Of a stretch of DNA of 64,000 bases, positions 7,602 to 15,900 are shown piece by piece. This DNA comes from Faecalibacterium hattorii (lineage in GTDB: Bacteria > Bacillota > Clostridia > Oscillospirales > Ruminococcaceae). A program made the position numbers and the translations under genes. A model generated the notes under the pieces. It was not told the DNA's origin. It worked only from the letters and a program-made list of their open reading frames with translations, and searched no databases. Positions within the stretch are counted from its first letter, which is position 1, and each line of letters starts with the position of its first letter. Where the stretch lies: NCBI RefSeq assembly GCF_003287455.1, contig NZ_PRLC01000001.1, forward strand, positions 62,001-126,000. Direction: 5' to 3'.

Positions 7602-7630
7602 CTCATAAAGGAGCCTGTTATTTTCGCGTC
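7602..7630 (-). repeat. Leader repeat, copy 1
   Basis: Minus strand GACGCGAAAATAACAGG then CTCCTTTATGAGG. Directly follows the terminator at 7640. CTCCTTTATGAG can pair with CTCAT and AAAGGAG further on, covering the ribosome site of the 7295 gene. Confidence 0.8.
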
Positions 7631-7639
7631 AAAAATAAA

Positions 7640-7663
7640 GAGCCGCAGATTTCTCCACGGCTC
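7640..7663 (-). terminator. GAAA-tetraloop terminator, copy 2
   Basis: GAGCCGTGGA, GAAA loop, TCTGCGGCTC, then TTTATTTTT: a 10-bp stem with two G-U pairs. Follows the 7670 gene. Confidence 0.85.
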
Positions 7664-7669
7664 ACGCCT

Positions 7670-7855
7670 TTAGCAAGACAACTCAACCCAGCAATGGTAT
7701 TGTCCACAAGGCAGTGCGTCCCAACTCGGATGCTTCATCTTATAGGGGCATTGGTTGCAATTCATGATATTATCAGGATCTGCAAGAAATGCACGGATAA
7801 GATTATTGCCTTCGTTATTGGTCCAATCCACTTTGCTCCAATCTCTTGTTGCCAT
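7670..7855 (-). CDS. Small Cys-rich phage protein
   Basis: 61 residues with CNQCPYK and PCGQYHCW near the end, four Cys plus His likely to hold one metal. The ribosome site GGAGGTGAG is part of leader repeat copy 2. Function unknown. Confidence 0.6.
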   Translation of the reverse strand: MATRDWSKVDWTNNEGNNLIRAFLADPDNIMNCNQCPYKMKHPSWDALPCGQYHCWVELSC

Positions 7856-7864
7856 TTATCTCAC

Positions 7865-7894
7865 CTCCATAAAGGAGCCTGTTATTTTCGCGCC
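7865..7894 (-). repeat. Leader repeat, copy 2
   Basis: Minus strand GGCGCGAAAATAACAGG then CTCCTTTATGGAGG. The first part codes the last residues and stop (Ala-Arg-Lys-stop) of the 7882 gene; CTCC pairs with GGAG, which is the ribosome site of the 7670 gene. Confidence 0.8.
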
Positions 7895-8043
7895 TTCTCC
7901 TTGAAGTTCAGAGGTTTCACAGTACCCTCCCGTGCACACTCCGTCAGGCACTCGTTGCAGGGCTCGTCCGTCTCCAGCACCTTGAAGTTCTCGCACTTCG
8001 GGCAGTAGGTCGCATAGTCTACTTCGCGCATCCAGTCATTCAT
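7882..8043 (-). CDS. Small zinc-ribbon protein, 53 residues
   Basis: MNDWMREVDYATYCPKCENF start; CPKC and CNEC pairs form a zinc ribbon. It ends in KARK coded by leader repeat 2 and its start overlaps the stop of the 8036 gene. The gene is too short for usual length cut-offs but is flanked tightly on both sides. Confidence 0.6.
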   Translation of the reverse strand: MNDWMREVDYATYCPKCENFKVLETDEPCNECLTECAREGTVKPLNFKEKARK

Positions 8044-8554
8044 TGGTGAACTCCTTCCAATTTACTACGGTCACTTTCTTGCACTCCGGGCAGCGGAGCA
8101 TCCATCTTAACATAGGTAAGTTAATATCTTGTTCAACGTCACGAAAAGCACGGCCATGCTCATCCGTTAAGGCTTTGCCGCATGTACACGTAATATCCTT
8201 CATCGACTTTTTGTTTTCTTTTATCTGGATTGCAAACCTATCATCCAACTCCGGGTGCGTCTCCCGCTGGTTCAATGCCCAGAGCAGGTTCCAGCAGGCA
8301 GCACGCAGGTGGTCCTCGTCGTCCATACCGACCATGTACTTGGCCAGATGTCGTGCAGCACTGTCCAGAAGCGAATGCAGCGGGATACCCTTATCCACGT
8401 TGTGCTCGCCGTACTTTAATGCACCCTCCTCGCAGTGCTTGCTGACCTCCATGATGCCGTACCAAGGCAGAAGGTCCATCCGCCCCTTCCCTGCGTGCAT
8501 ATCACGCTTTGCACCGGTTTCAAATTCGGTGCGATCTCCAGAATCTTTGATCAT
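8036..8554 (-). CDS. dATP/dGTP diphosphohydrolase-type protein with C-terminal zinc ribbon
   Basis: 172 residues from MIKDSGDRTEF; this start has GGAG 9 nt upstream and equals the start of the 8907 gene product. FETGAKRD, GKGRMDLLPW, GALKYGEHNVDKG, SAARHLAKYM and AACWNLLWALN are the hallmarks of the phage family annotated dATP/dGTP diphosphohydrolase N-terminal domain (from memory), thought to reshape dNTP pools. A zinc ribbon (CTCGKA ... CPECKK) forms the C-terminus, about residues 125-165. With ThyX it makes up a nucleotide-metabolism set. Whether it has the full catalytic site needs an alignment. Confidence 0.7.
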   Translation of the reverse strand: MIKDSGDRTEFETGAKRDMHAGKGRMDLLPWYGIMEVSKHCEEGALKYGEHNVDKGIPLHSLLDSAARHLAKYMVGMDDEDHLRAACWNLLWALNQRETHPELDDRFAIQIKENKKSMKDITCTCGKALTDEHGRAFRDVEQDINLPMLRWMLRCPECKKVTVVNWKEFTNE

Positions 8555-8907
8555 TTTCTTTTTCTCCATGTGTAATAAACAGCATAAAGCTGATTGTGTT
8601 CTTTTAATCTATTGACAATTTGTTTGTTGATTTCGATATACGCTCTTGGAGCAAATAATTGTTCTGGAGCATTGATGTAACAGTATCTCTCGCTGAAAGG
8701 AATATGTTTTTCGCTTCGATCAACCAAGAAACGACCTGTAAAAGCACCGTCATCTCTGATGCAGAGATATTTCCAAATAGCAGACAGTGGGCTGCTGTCA
8801 TAAGGAACAAACATTGCATTGTGCTCTCCAAAATGCGTTACACGATGGCAATTAGCATTGATAACTTTGACAAGTTTCTTTCTGTTTTTCTTTGAAATAT
8901 TTCCCAT
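8551..8907 (-). CDS. Uncharacterised phage protein
   Basis: 118 residues starting MGNISKKNRKKLVKVI, with AGGAGGTTCTGCTA upstream. Basic first third, mixed alpha/beta remainder, no known motif. Start and stop overlap the genes on both sides. Confidence 0.6.
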   Translation of the reverse strand: MGNISKKNRKKLVKVINANCHRVTHFGEHNAMFVPYDSSPLSAIWKYLCIRDDGAFTGRFLVDRSEKHIPFSERYCYINAPEQLFAPRAYIEINKQIVNRLKEHNQLYAVYYTWRKRK

Positions 8908-9203
8908 TAGCAGAACCTCCTGATTCTTCCCTGCATAACCTTGTTGGGAATATCCAGCCACCGGATTTTGCACTTGTCCTTGTAGTCAGGACGCAGCTTC
9001 TGTAGAATCATCTTCAATGGCGGCCTCTTGATTTCTTCAAACAAGTCCATAAAACAAGCCGTCACTTTCTCGCTGCATTCCGCAATCGCGTTTAAGACAT
9101 CTGCAAGTTTCTCAGAAATCGTCGCAGCAAGCCTCAAAAAATCATAAATATCGCGCTTGGCACCGGTTTCAAACTCCGTGCGATCTCCCGAATCTCTAAT
9201 CAT
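8907..9203 (-). CDS. Protein sharing the N-terminal tag of the dNTP hydrolase-type gene
   Basis: 98 residues from MIRDSGDRTEFETGAKRD; the first 17 residues almost equal the start of the 8036 product, and about 55 nt of DNA around both starts are alike. After that the sequences differ: here follow helices (ISEKLADVLNAIAECSEKV) and a basic C-terminus (VMQGRIRRFC). It looks like a fragment of the hydrolase start fused to another domain. Start preceded by AAAGGAGGAAGACAA. Confidence 0.6.
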   Translation of the reverse strand: MIRDSGDRTEFETGAKRDIYDFLRLAATISEKLADVLNAIAECSEKVTACFMDLFEEIKRPPLKMILQKLRPDYKDKCKIRWLDIPNKVMQGRIRRFC

Positions 9204-9433
9204 TTGTCTTCCTCCTTTTTGAATCCTTGAAAGTCTCCTATCCCAAAGTTTCCATCTTTGCAATGGTGAACGTCACGTACATGCGCACCAATTCCACAGC
9301 CTTTCGGATACCATTTACCATCATAGGCTGCACCCGAAACGGATTCAATTGCCGTATTTTCACTAGCAGTCGTAATAGGCTCAAATAATTCTCCACACAA
9401 GCGGCACTTGTAAATTTCATGAAACAGTGTCAT
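9200..9433 (-). CDS. Zinc-ribbon protein, paralogue of the 6014 gene
   Basis: 77 residues. YKCRLCGELF ... HHCKDGNFGIGDFQG matches the 6014 product at both ends, with a longer central insert. The pair probably arose by duplication within the element. Confidence 0.65.
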   Translation of the reverse strand: MTLFHEIYKCRLCGELFEPITTASENTAIESVSGAAYDGKWYPKGCGIGAHVRDVHHCKDGNFGIGDFQGFKKEEDK

Positions 9434-9639
9434 CCGTTTTCCGCCTCCAACTTTTCAATAATTTTACCAATCGCGCTAATAACATAATTTACAAGGAAAT
9501 TCTGAAAAGCAGCATCCTTGGTGGAGCGAATCATTATTTTTAGCGCCAACTCGTCAGAAACTGCATAATCAATCATTTCTTTGTTGGCTTTTTCTACGAT
9601 TTCCTTGGGAAACAGTTCTCGAATATCATTACTTTCCAT
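9430..9639 (-). CDS. Small helical phage protein
   Basis: 69 residues, all helical (IVEKANKEMIDYAV ... VISAIGKIIEKLEAENG). The start lies inside the last codons of the helicase gene with GAAAGG upstream. Function unknown. Confidence 0.6.
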   Translation of the reverse strand: MESNDIRELFPKEIVEKANKEMIDYAVSDELALKIMIRSTKDAAFQNFLVNYVISAIGKIIEKLEAENG

Positions 9640-10852
9640 AAAATTTCCTTTCGTTAAATGCCTTCTTCGAGTTCAGCGCTCTCGAAATCGCTAGATCAAT
9701 ACCGCTCCTACTCTTCAGATGGTAGTACCAGAGATCCTTGTAAGGCGTATTCAGCCGGTCGATACGCCCAGACGCCTGTTCCATGATCTTGTAGGAGTAG
9801 TTCTGACTGTAAAATATAATGGTGTCCGTCTTGATGCAGTTCCAGCCTTCTGCCCCGGCGCTATATTGCACGAGATAGACCCATCGCTCTCCATCCGGAA
9901 TCGGTTGATGCTTATGCCCGTTCCATTGTGCTACTTCCACGCCTTCGTCATAGGCCAGATTCAGCAGAATATCCAGCTCATAGTCGAAGTTATAGAAGAT
10001 GATGACTCTAGGCCGGGTCATGCAAATATCCAGCACTTCCCGCTGGCGGCTCTCATCCGAATTGACGAGCTTCCGCAGCAGATAGCAGAACTCGCTGGCT
10101 GTCTCGATTGGCTTGTTCTCCCAAGGGTCCCAGCGATTCCGACAGATTTGCAAATATCTCGGTTTATCGTAGTCCACAAAGACGTTTTCATGGTGCGAAA
10201 CCGTTGCCCGTTCGAAATCCATGTCTACCAGTACCCGCTCCCGTAACCGCACAAGCCTCTGTGTGTTCAGATAACGGTCAATCTTTGGATATTTTGAGAA
10301 GCGGGCATAGACAACGTGCTGGTTATTGAACTCTGTACGATTCCGGAAGAATCCGTTTGCGATAAACACCGGAATATAATCCGTCCAGCAGTCACCGGGC
10401 GTTGCACTCAGCAGAATCCACTCGTTCTCCTTTGTGATCTTCAGGAACGATTTCACCCATGCACCGCTGCCAACAACGCGCTGTTCGTCAAATATAAAGA
10501 AAGCGTTTTTCGCGCCTATATATTTTCCAATGTTGTTCCATGAATCCACAACTACGGTATGCTCATAAATATCATGCTCTGGATCCGTAGACATGTAGAA
10601 ATGGGCCAATTCTTCATCCCATTCGCCAGTATCCCGCTTCCGAGCGGTCGTGATGATGTACAAATCCGGTGGTTCTGTCATCTTAACGTAATTTTCCGTG
10701 TTCACCTGCCCGTCAAACAACGTATAATAAAACGCCAGACTCGTTCTTGATTTGCCGCTCCCGACGCCACCGCAAAGGATGCATCCAATTTTCATCCGTT
10801 TGAGTGCATCCAACTGGTAGTCATAGAGCGTTACTCCTGCCATCAGTTTCAT
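9629..10852 (-). CDS. SF2 (SNF2/DEAD-like) DNA helicase
   Basis: 407 residues. Walker A is GGVGSGKS (near residue 27), motif II is FIFDEQ, motif III LLSATPG, and motif VI EQASGRIDRLNTPYKD near the C-terminus. This compact helicase type is usual in siphophage replication blocks beside VRR-NUC and polymerase genes, where it unwinds or remodels forks. The start codon overlaps the preceding stop (TAATG); the ATG 9 nt downstream (MAGVTLYDYQ) has a better distance to GGAGG and may be used instead. Confidence 0.85.
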   Translation of the reverse strand: MKLMAGVTLYDYQLDALKRMKIGCILCGGVGSGKSRTSLAFYYTLFDGQVNTENYVKMTEPPDLYIITTARKRDTGEWDEELAHFYMSTDPEHDIYEHTVVVDSWNNIGKYIGAKNAFFIFDEQRVVGSGAWVKSFLKITKENEWILLSATPGDCWTDYIPVFIANGFFRNRTEFNNQHVVYARFSKYPKIDRYLNTQRLVRLRERVLVDMDFERATVSHHENVFVDYDKPRYLQICRNRWDPWENKPIETASEFCYLLRKLVNSDESRQREVLDICMTRPRVIIFYNFDYELDILLNLAYDEGVEVAQWNGHKHQPIPDGERWVYLVQYSAGAEGWNCIKTDTIIFYSQNYSYKIMEQASGRIDRLNTPYKDLWYYHLKSRSGIDLAISRALNSKKAFNERKFYGK

Positions 10853-11043
10853 TACCTCCATTCCCTGTGCACATGGATTGCGGACTTTCTGCAATGTTGC
10901 TCATAAGCCAGCAGTGCAATTGTCGCTTCCTGCTCGTCCTCGCCTTCGCCCAAAATGGTGTACGACCAAAGCTCTTTGCCGTTCTTCGTAAAGACCTTCC
11001 ACTCTTTCTTAGTAGAGTCCGTGCTTTTTGCAGTAGGACGCAT
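10852..11043 (-). CDS. Small uncharacterised phage protein
   Basis: 63 residues, basic at both ends with an acidic middle (LGEGEDEQEATIALLAYEQH). AAGGAGGGAC precedes the start, which lies inside the previous gene. Coupled to the helicase by TAATG. Confidence 0.6.
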   Translation of the reverse strand: MRPTAKSTDSTKKEWKVFTKNGKELWSYTILGEGEDEQEATIALLAYEQHCRKSAIHVHREWR

Positions 11044-11230
11044 ATTGCAGTCCCTCCTTATCGGCTTCTCTCATGATTTCCTGAAGGGTAAGCTTCTTCG
11101 GTTTCGGCTCGGCCTTCTTCAGAAATCGCTCTTTCCGGCATTTGTCGCAGTACCTCTTGCCCGGATAGACGTCGTACATCATCACCCCACAGTCCACACA
11201 CGGTTTATCGATCTTCCAAACTTTGCCCAT
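11009..11230 (-). CDS. Small zinc-finger protein
   Basis: 73 residues. CVDCG and YCDKC form a zinc site near residues 11-31, followed by a Lys/Pro stretch and a helix (LTLQEIMREADKEGLQYASY). Its leader carries the box AAAGGAGATTGATATTTATG, shared with several genes here. The leader begins just after the minimal tRNA-like structure at 11263-11310. Confidence 0.65.
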   Translation of the reverse strand: MGKVWKIDKPCVDCGVMMYDVYPGKRYCDKCRKERFLKKAEPKPKKLTLQEIMREADKEGLQYASYCKKHGLY

Positions 11231-11262
11231 AAATATCAATCTCCTTTATTCTGAGCATTTGC

Positions 11263-11310
11263 GAGTCATGCAGGAATCGAACCTGCCGTAACAGCCCTTG
11301 CTGATGACTC
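11263..11310 (-). ncRNA. Minimal tRNA-like structure: acceptor stem plus T-arm
   Basis: Minus strand: GAGTCAT pairs perfectly with ATGACTC (7 bp acceptor stem). GCAGG TTCGATT CCTGC is a complete T-arm with a canonical T-loop. In place of D-arm and anticodon arm there is only a 4-bp hairpin CAGC AAGG GCTG and a 5-nt linker. The total is 48 nt, with no anticodon. It lies in the 135-nt gap between the DUF3846-type gene and the 11009 gene, after a terminator. It could be a deleted tRNA gene or a processing signal for RNase P/RNase Z. Confidence 0.6.
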
Positions 11311-11319
11311 AAATAAAAA

Positions 11320-11343
11320 GAGCCGCAGATTTCTCCACGGCTC
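11320..11343 (-). terminator. GAAA-tetraloop terminator, copy 3
   Basis: Identical stem to copy 2 (GAGCCGTGGA, GAAA, TCTGCGGCTC), followed by a short T-rich tail and then the tRNA-like structure. Ends the DUF3846-type gene. Confidence 0.85.
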
Positions 11344-11365
11344 TCCGTTCTACACTAGCTTGAAG

Positions 11366-11773
11366 TTATTGCTCTTCCGGCTCACAGTAGTCGATTTTCA
11401 AATGAGATTGACCAGAAGCATCCACTTCTACCCAAAATTTTTCCGGTCGATGGAACAGCTTCTCATATTTCTCCAGAAGTTCGGGACTCAGCGATCCGAA
11501 ATCGTCTTCCGTAAGCCCGACGATCAGAAAGGTTCCTGCGATCACATCAATCGGCGTTCCATCATCAGACAAAAGCGTACGGTTAAAGTTATCCATCGAG
11601 CAGCCAAGCAGCTTGCCTTCTTCATTGCAGATCATTGCCACTGGATCGTCCCACGGATACGTTGCTTGAATCGGGCCACTCACTTCTTTCTGCAAGGAGT
11701 CCAGACTTAACGGGATCCGAACGATTTCGGGATAGCAATGCGCTTTGATACGGAGCACTTTGATTTGTTTCAT
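11366..11773 (-). CDS. DUF3846-type protein
   Basis: 135 residues from MKQIKVLRIKAH; chosen because TTGGAGGTTGACATC precedes it, although an upstream in-frame ATG follows TTGATATTT. YPWDDPVAMICNEEGKLLG, LSDDGTPIDVIAGTFLIVGL and the LLEKY ... F.RPE ending match the DUF3846 pattern I remember from phages and mobile elements. Function unknown; the family often sits near antirestriction and replication genes. Confidence 0.65.
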   Translation of the reverse strand: MKQIKVLRIKAHCYPEIVRIPLSLDSLQKEVSGPIQATYPWDDPVAMICNEEGKLLGCSMDNFNRTLLSDDGTPIDVIAGTFLIVGLTEDDFGSLSPELLEKYEKLFHRPEKFWVEVDASGQSHLKIDYCEPEEQ

Positions 11774-11904
11774 GATGTCAACCTCCAACTCGTTCATAAA
11801 TATCAATCGAGCTGTTTCCTCTGAGAACGCCATTTGCGACGTGGGCACTCACCGGCTGGAGCATTCAACCAAGGACTGACCCCGGCACTCGAAAATATCA
11901 ATGA

Positions 11905-12444
11905 TTAGAACGGCGTATCGTTCGGTTCATCCGGCTCTGCCATGTCTGCTTCCGGTGCAGCATAGCGTGCATACCGTTCTGCATACGGGTCGGCATCTGC
12001 ATCCTGCTCCACATACATGACATCCGCATACAGGCTGTATTCGCCCGGAGCGTTGCGCTTCTCCACGAGATTGGCCTGAAGGCAGACATTCTTGACACGG
12101 ATGAAGTCGAGCTGGCCGACCGTATCTGCATCGCACAGCAGACGCTTGCCCGCGGTCGTGATCCAGTAAACGCGCGGCGGCCACTTGGAACCCATGTTGA
12201 CATTGACCGGCACGTAGAGGGTAGGCACATACGGCTCATCATAAGTACGCTCCGGGTTCGGCTTGGTCTGCTTGACCTTTACGCCCAGAGATACCAGATA
12301 ATCCGCCTGCTCCTGCGTAGGAATGACCACGTTGACCCGGCGCTTATCCGAACCAAAGCGGTCGCGGCTGGGATCACCAGAGAAATTGGTTGCATAAATG
12401 AAACGGGTATCGTCAATATTGACTTTCTGACGCTTAGTGTACAT
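11905..12444 (-). CDS. Likely single-stranded DNA-binding protein
   Basis: 179 residues: an N-terminal beta-rich body, then an acidic tail (about residues 145-179) that ends EPDEPNDTPF. An acidic tail with a hydrophobic PF tip is the protein-docking signature of SSBs. It is coded between the polymerase block and the helicase, the usual place for an SSB. The body does not show an OB-fold signature that I can recognise, so the call rests on tail and context. The leader has the GGAGACTGATATTTATG box. Confidence 0.55.
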   Translation of the reverse strand: MYTKRQKVNIDDTRFIYATNFSGDPSRDRFGSDKRRVNVVIPTQEQADYLVSLGVKVKQTKPNPERTYDEPYVPTLYVPVNVNMGSKWPPRVYWITTAGKRLLCDADTVGQLDFIRVKNVCLQANLVEKRNAPGEYSLYADVMYVEQDADADPYAERYARYAAPEADMAEPDEPNDTPF

Positions 12445-12468
12445 AAATATCAGTCTCCTTTTATTGAT

Positions 12469-12954
12469 TTACGCCTGCTTAAACCCGCTCTGCTCAATCC
12501 AGTGACGGATTTCCTTATAATAGCCGCTATTATTACCAGCGCTGCGCTTCGCAATAGCCATGGCCAGTCCCTTCTCTGGGTCGAAAATATCATTCTCGCT
12601 GCACTTCACGACTGTCTTCGTACCATCCGTCCAGTAAACAACCGTGGCCGGAGGGTTGAAGATTACTTTCTTGATGGCACGTGCTGCCATCTGCCCATGC
12701 ACATCATCCAAAATTTCTTTTGCCGGATTTGCATAGCAGTAAGAATCATAAGAATCGATTGCTCTCCTATGAATTGTTCCACTTTTACGGATATGGGCAT
12801 CGCAATTGCTGTCCAAGTAAATATCATCCGGGTTGAACTGAAGTGCATGCCCCGTGTCTAACGTAATAATCATCGTGGACTCGCCCGACAGCATGCGAAT
12901 ATGCGCAATGCCCCCGATAAGATCACCCTTGGAATTGAATAATTTACATGCCAT
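12469..12954 (-). CDS. Conserved phage protein of unknown function
   Basis: 161 residues. The C-terminal half (FNPPATVVYWTDGTKTVVKC ... DPEKGLAMAIAKR) is a pattern I know from many Firmicutes phages without assigned role. Start preceded by GAGGTGATATTTT. It stands right after the polymerase fusion in the transcription order, 6 nt away. Confidence 0.65.
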   Translation of the reverse strand: MACKLFNSKGDLIGGIAHIRMLSGESTMIITLDTGHALQFNPDDIYLDSNCDAHIRKSGTIHRRAIDSYDSYCYANPAKEILDDVHGQMAARAIKKVIFNPPATVVYWTDGTKTVVKCSENDIFDPEKGLAMAIAKRSAGNNSGYYKEIRHWIEQSGFKQA

Positions 12955-12960
12955 AAAATA

Positions 12961-15900
12961 TCACCTCACATCAAAATTTCTTGCAGCTTCATCCTGTGCA
13001 TCACTCCACGGCAAGTCGGGTGCCGTCCACGGAGAAACACCGGAATCGTCCGCGGCAAACCACTCAAAGTCGCCGTACTTCGAAATTTCATCGACGGCTT
13101 CTTTGACTTCCTTATTGAAATAGCCCTTGTTGATCGCATCCTCCATCTGGAGAGAATAAACGCACTCGCTTTCCAGCCAGCGGTAATCCTTTGCGCCAGT
13201 GACCGAACTGTACTTTCGTTCGCCGTCTTCGGTCATTCCAGCTTCCCGCACCAGAAGAGCGCCGCCCTTTCCGGGCCTAATCGGGCAGAACTGACCAACG
13301 CGGCCCACAAAAATATAATTGTGCTCCCCTGCGGGCAGATCCTCATTCTTGTCCAGATAGATAGCACCTTTCGACACGGTTTTGGTCTCGCAAAGGTCAG
13401 AGAATACGATTGGCTCCTTCGAGAAGAGTGTCTTGAAGACATACGGGACTTGGAACTGGGTGCCCGTGGCCGTCCATTGGCCCCCTTTCTTCTCATTTTT
13501 CTCTGGAATATACCCATACTGGTCCTTGCAGCGGTCCGCGTCCATGTACCTTGCAATATAAACGGCGTTGTTCACAAGGCACATCTTCTCATAGGTAGCC
13601 TCGTGCTCGAACGTGTATCCGTACTTTTTCGCAAAGTTCATGCAGAAATCGATAATCTCCGGCGTAGCTTCAGGAATCTTGATAGAATCCGTCTTGATAT
13701 GTGCCACCGTAAAGCCGCGCTGTTGTACTTCATCCTGCAAAGTGCGCATAAATAAAGCCCCTCGAAGCGCCACGATATTGTTGGCGTTCTTGGGGTTGCG
13801 GAAGGGGTTATCAAAAGTTGCGCTGGTCAGACCGTAGACCGAGTTGATGGCGATCTTCAGTGCCTGTGCCAGTGCTTTTGCCTGACCGGGATCTTCCAGA
13901 TACTTCGCCAGTTTGCCGTCAAACAGCTTCTTAGCCTTGTCGTACTCGCCATGTTTTACATGGATACGTACATCCATCAGGTCATTGAAGTACTTGGTGT
14001 ACTCGCCAAAGTAATTCATGGCGACGGCGGAGTGCGGATGCAGCGACGCAACATCCAGCAGCGCAACATTGCTGTACATGTTCGGTTCTGCATAGACATA
14101 ACCGCCCATGCCGAGATCTGTGCCTCGGAACATGTTGTGCATTTTTCCATCCTCTCCGCGCACCCATTCGTAACCGGGAAACGCATTGATGATGTTTCGG
14201 TCGGTCAAAATATCAGGCTCGACCTCGACCACCGAATCCGATTTTCCCGTCGCAAGGTCGGTATAGACCAGCTTGGGGTGCTTTTCCCGTCCAAATATAA
14301 TTCGAGTCGTCAGACTATTGGTCGTGTCGTTGACCGTCATCCCCGCAAGGTCTGCCAGAATCTCACGCGCCACGAAATCCGCCTGTCGATCTTTGGAATA
14401 GAACAGTGCTTCCGTTGCCACCACGTCGTTGTCGCAATACTCGGCAACCTTGTCCCAGAGACTCTTCGGCACCGGCTGGTCCCACGGAAGTCCCAACTCC
14501 TGATGGTGGATGCCCAGCTCGATCTCAAACTTCTTCAGGCTCTGCTTTTTCGACGAGAAGTCGTAAATATCCGTGTAGGAGAGGTTGTACGCTTCTCCGA
14601 AGAACCCCGTATGCTGGTTGACGATCTGGTTCGACAGCGCATAGATCTGCTCGTTGGACATCCCCAGCATCCGTCCCCAGAGAATGTGGTTGTCGTACTT
14701 GCGGTTGTTGAAGCCGATCAGCCGGTACTTGGTCAGACTTTCGATCTCCGCCGGGGAGGGGTTGATCATCCGGTAGACTTTATCCTGCTTGGCAAACTTC
14801 CAGTTCACCAGCAGCAAGTTCGGAAACACTTCACAGTCGAAAAATATCAATGGCTTTTCTTCGCCGGTGGGTGCAGCACGCTCCACATCATCCTTCGACT
14901 TGAAGTGTATTTTTGATACGATTTTGAGGCATGCGTCTGCCTGATTGGTGCTGTTGGCCGCAAAGGCGAGGATCACGTTCCGCATGTCATCAATATCATA
15001 GGGAACATTCCCCTCGTAGGCTTCTTCCACGATGTGCGCAATGAAGTCCACGCTGGGCTTGGTGTAGGGGCTGATCTCTTTGGCGAGTGCTTTCTTGATG
15101 AGAACGCGCAGATGCCTCTCATCCTGAATCTGCTTTGTATCAACCATTTTTTCTCCCTTCAATGGTAGGCCGCTGCTGATGCTGGCAATGGGAATATCAT
15201 TGCATTCTGACAACTTTCTCCGGAGCGAGGATTTTCCCGTGAACACCTTGACCTCGATGCTCTCGTCGTAGACCCTGCTCAGTTTGGCCGCTTCACCGGT
15301 ATAAATATAATGCAGATGAATCCCTGCACCGGATTTGCTCAGCTCTGCGTATGTCTTGGGCCATTTGGATGCAGCTTCGAGGTTTCGCTCAAAGCTCTTT
15401 TTCCCATCTGGCCCCGGAATATCAAAGTCGATCACAATGTGGTTCTCCGGAACCTTCACGTAGTGCAGTTTCGAAGTGTCCAGATTTCCCAGCTTGGTTC
15501 TGATATTCTCCCACTTTTGCAGGGGCGTGCCATTTTCCGTCGCATACTGGGCCGGGCAGTCCTTGCAAATATCATTAAAGAGAGAATGCTGCTCTTTGAA
15601 TTCGATCCACGACGAGGGTGGGGGGTCTTTTTTCTCCTCACCCCCTAGGGGGGCATCCGCAAATTCCTTGAATTTTTCCGCCTTGAAACCGCTGTAATAG
15701 CTGCGCACCCGCTCGCCGTTCACGTCAGTTTCCCGCTCCTTGTAATCTTCAAAATAGTTCATCAGCTCTTCCCGGAAGGCACGGCGCGAATACGGATACG
15801 GCACATTCGCAGCCGTATTGTATTCGTTGTACATGGCCCATGCCCGCTTCAGGGAGACGCCGTTTTCCTTCTTGAAAATATAATAGGAATCCAGCATGAA

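Noticed and set aside
11836-11893. A third tRNA-like structure upstream of the 11366 gene
   Set aside because: TTGG/CCAG and CCGG/CCGG can pair and the GCAAATG tail resembles that after the 11263 element, but there is no acceptor stem and the loop is not a T-loop. GGCACTC occurs as a direct, not inverted, repeat.
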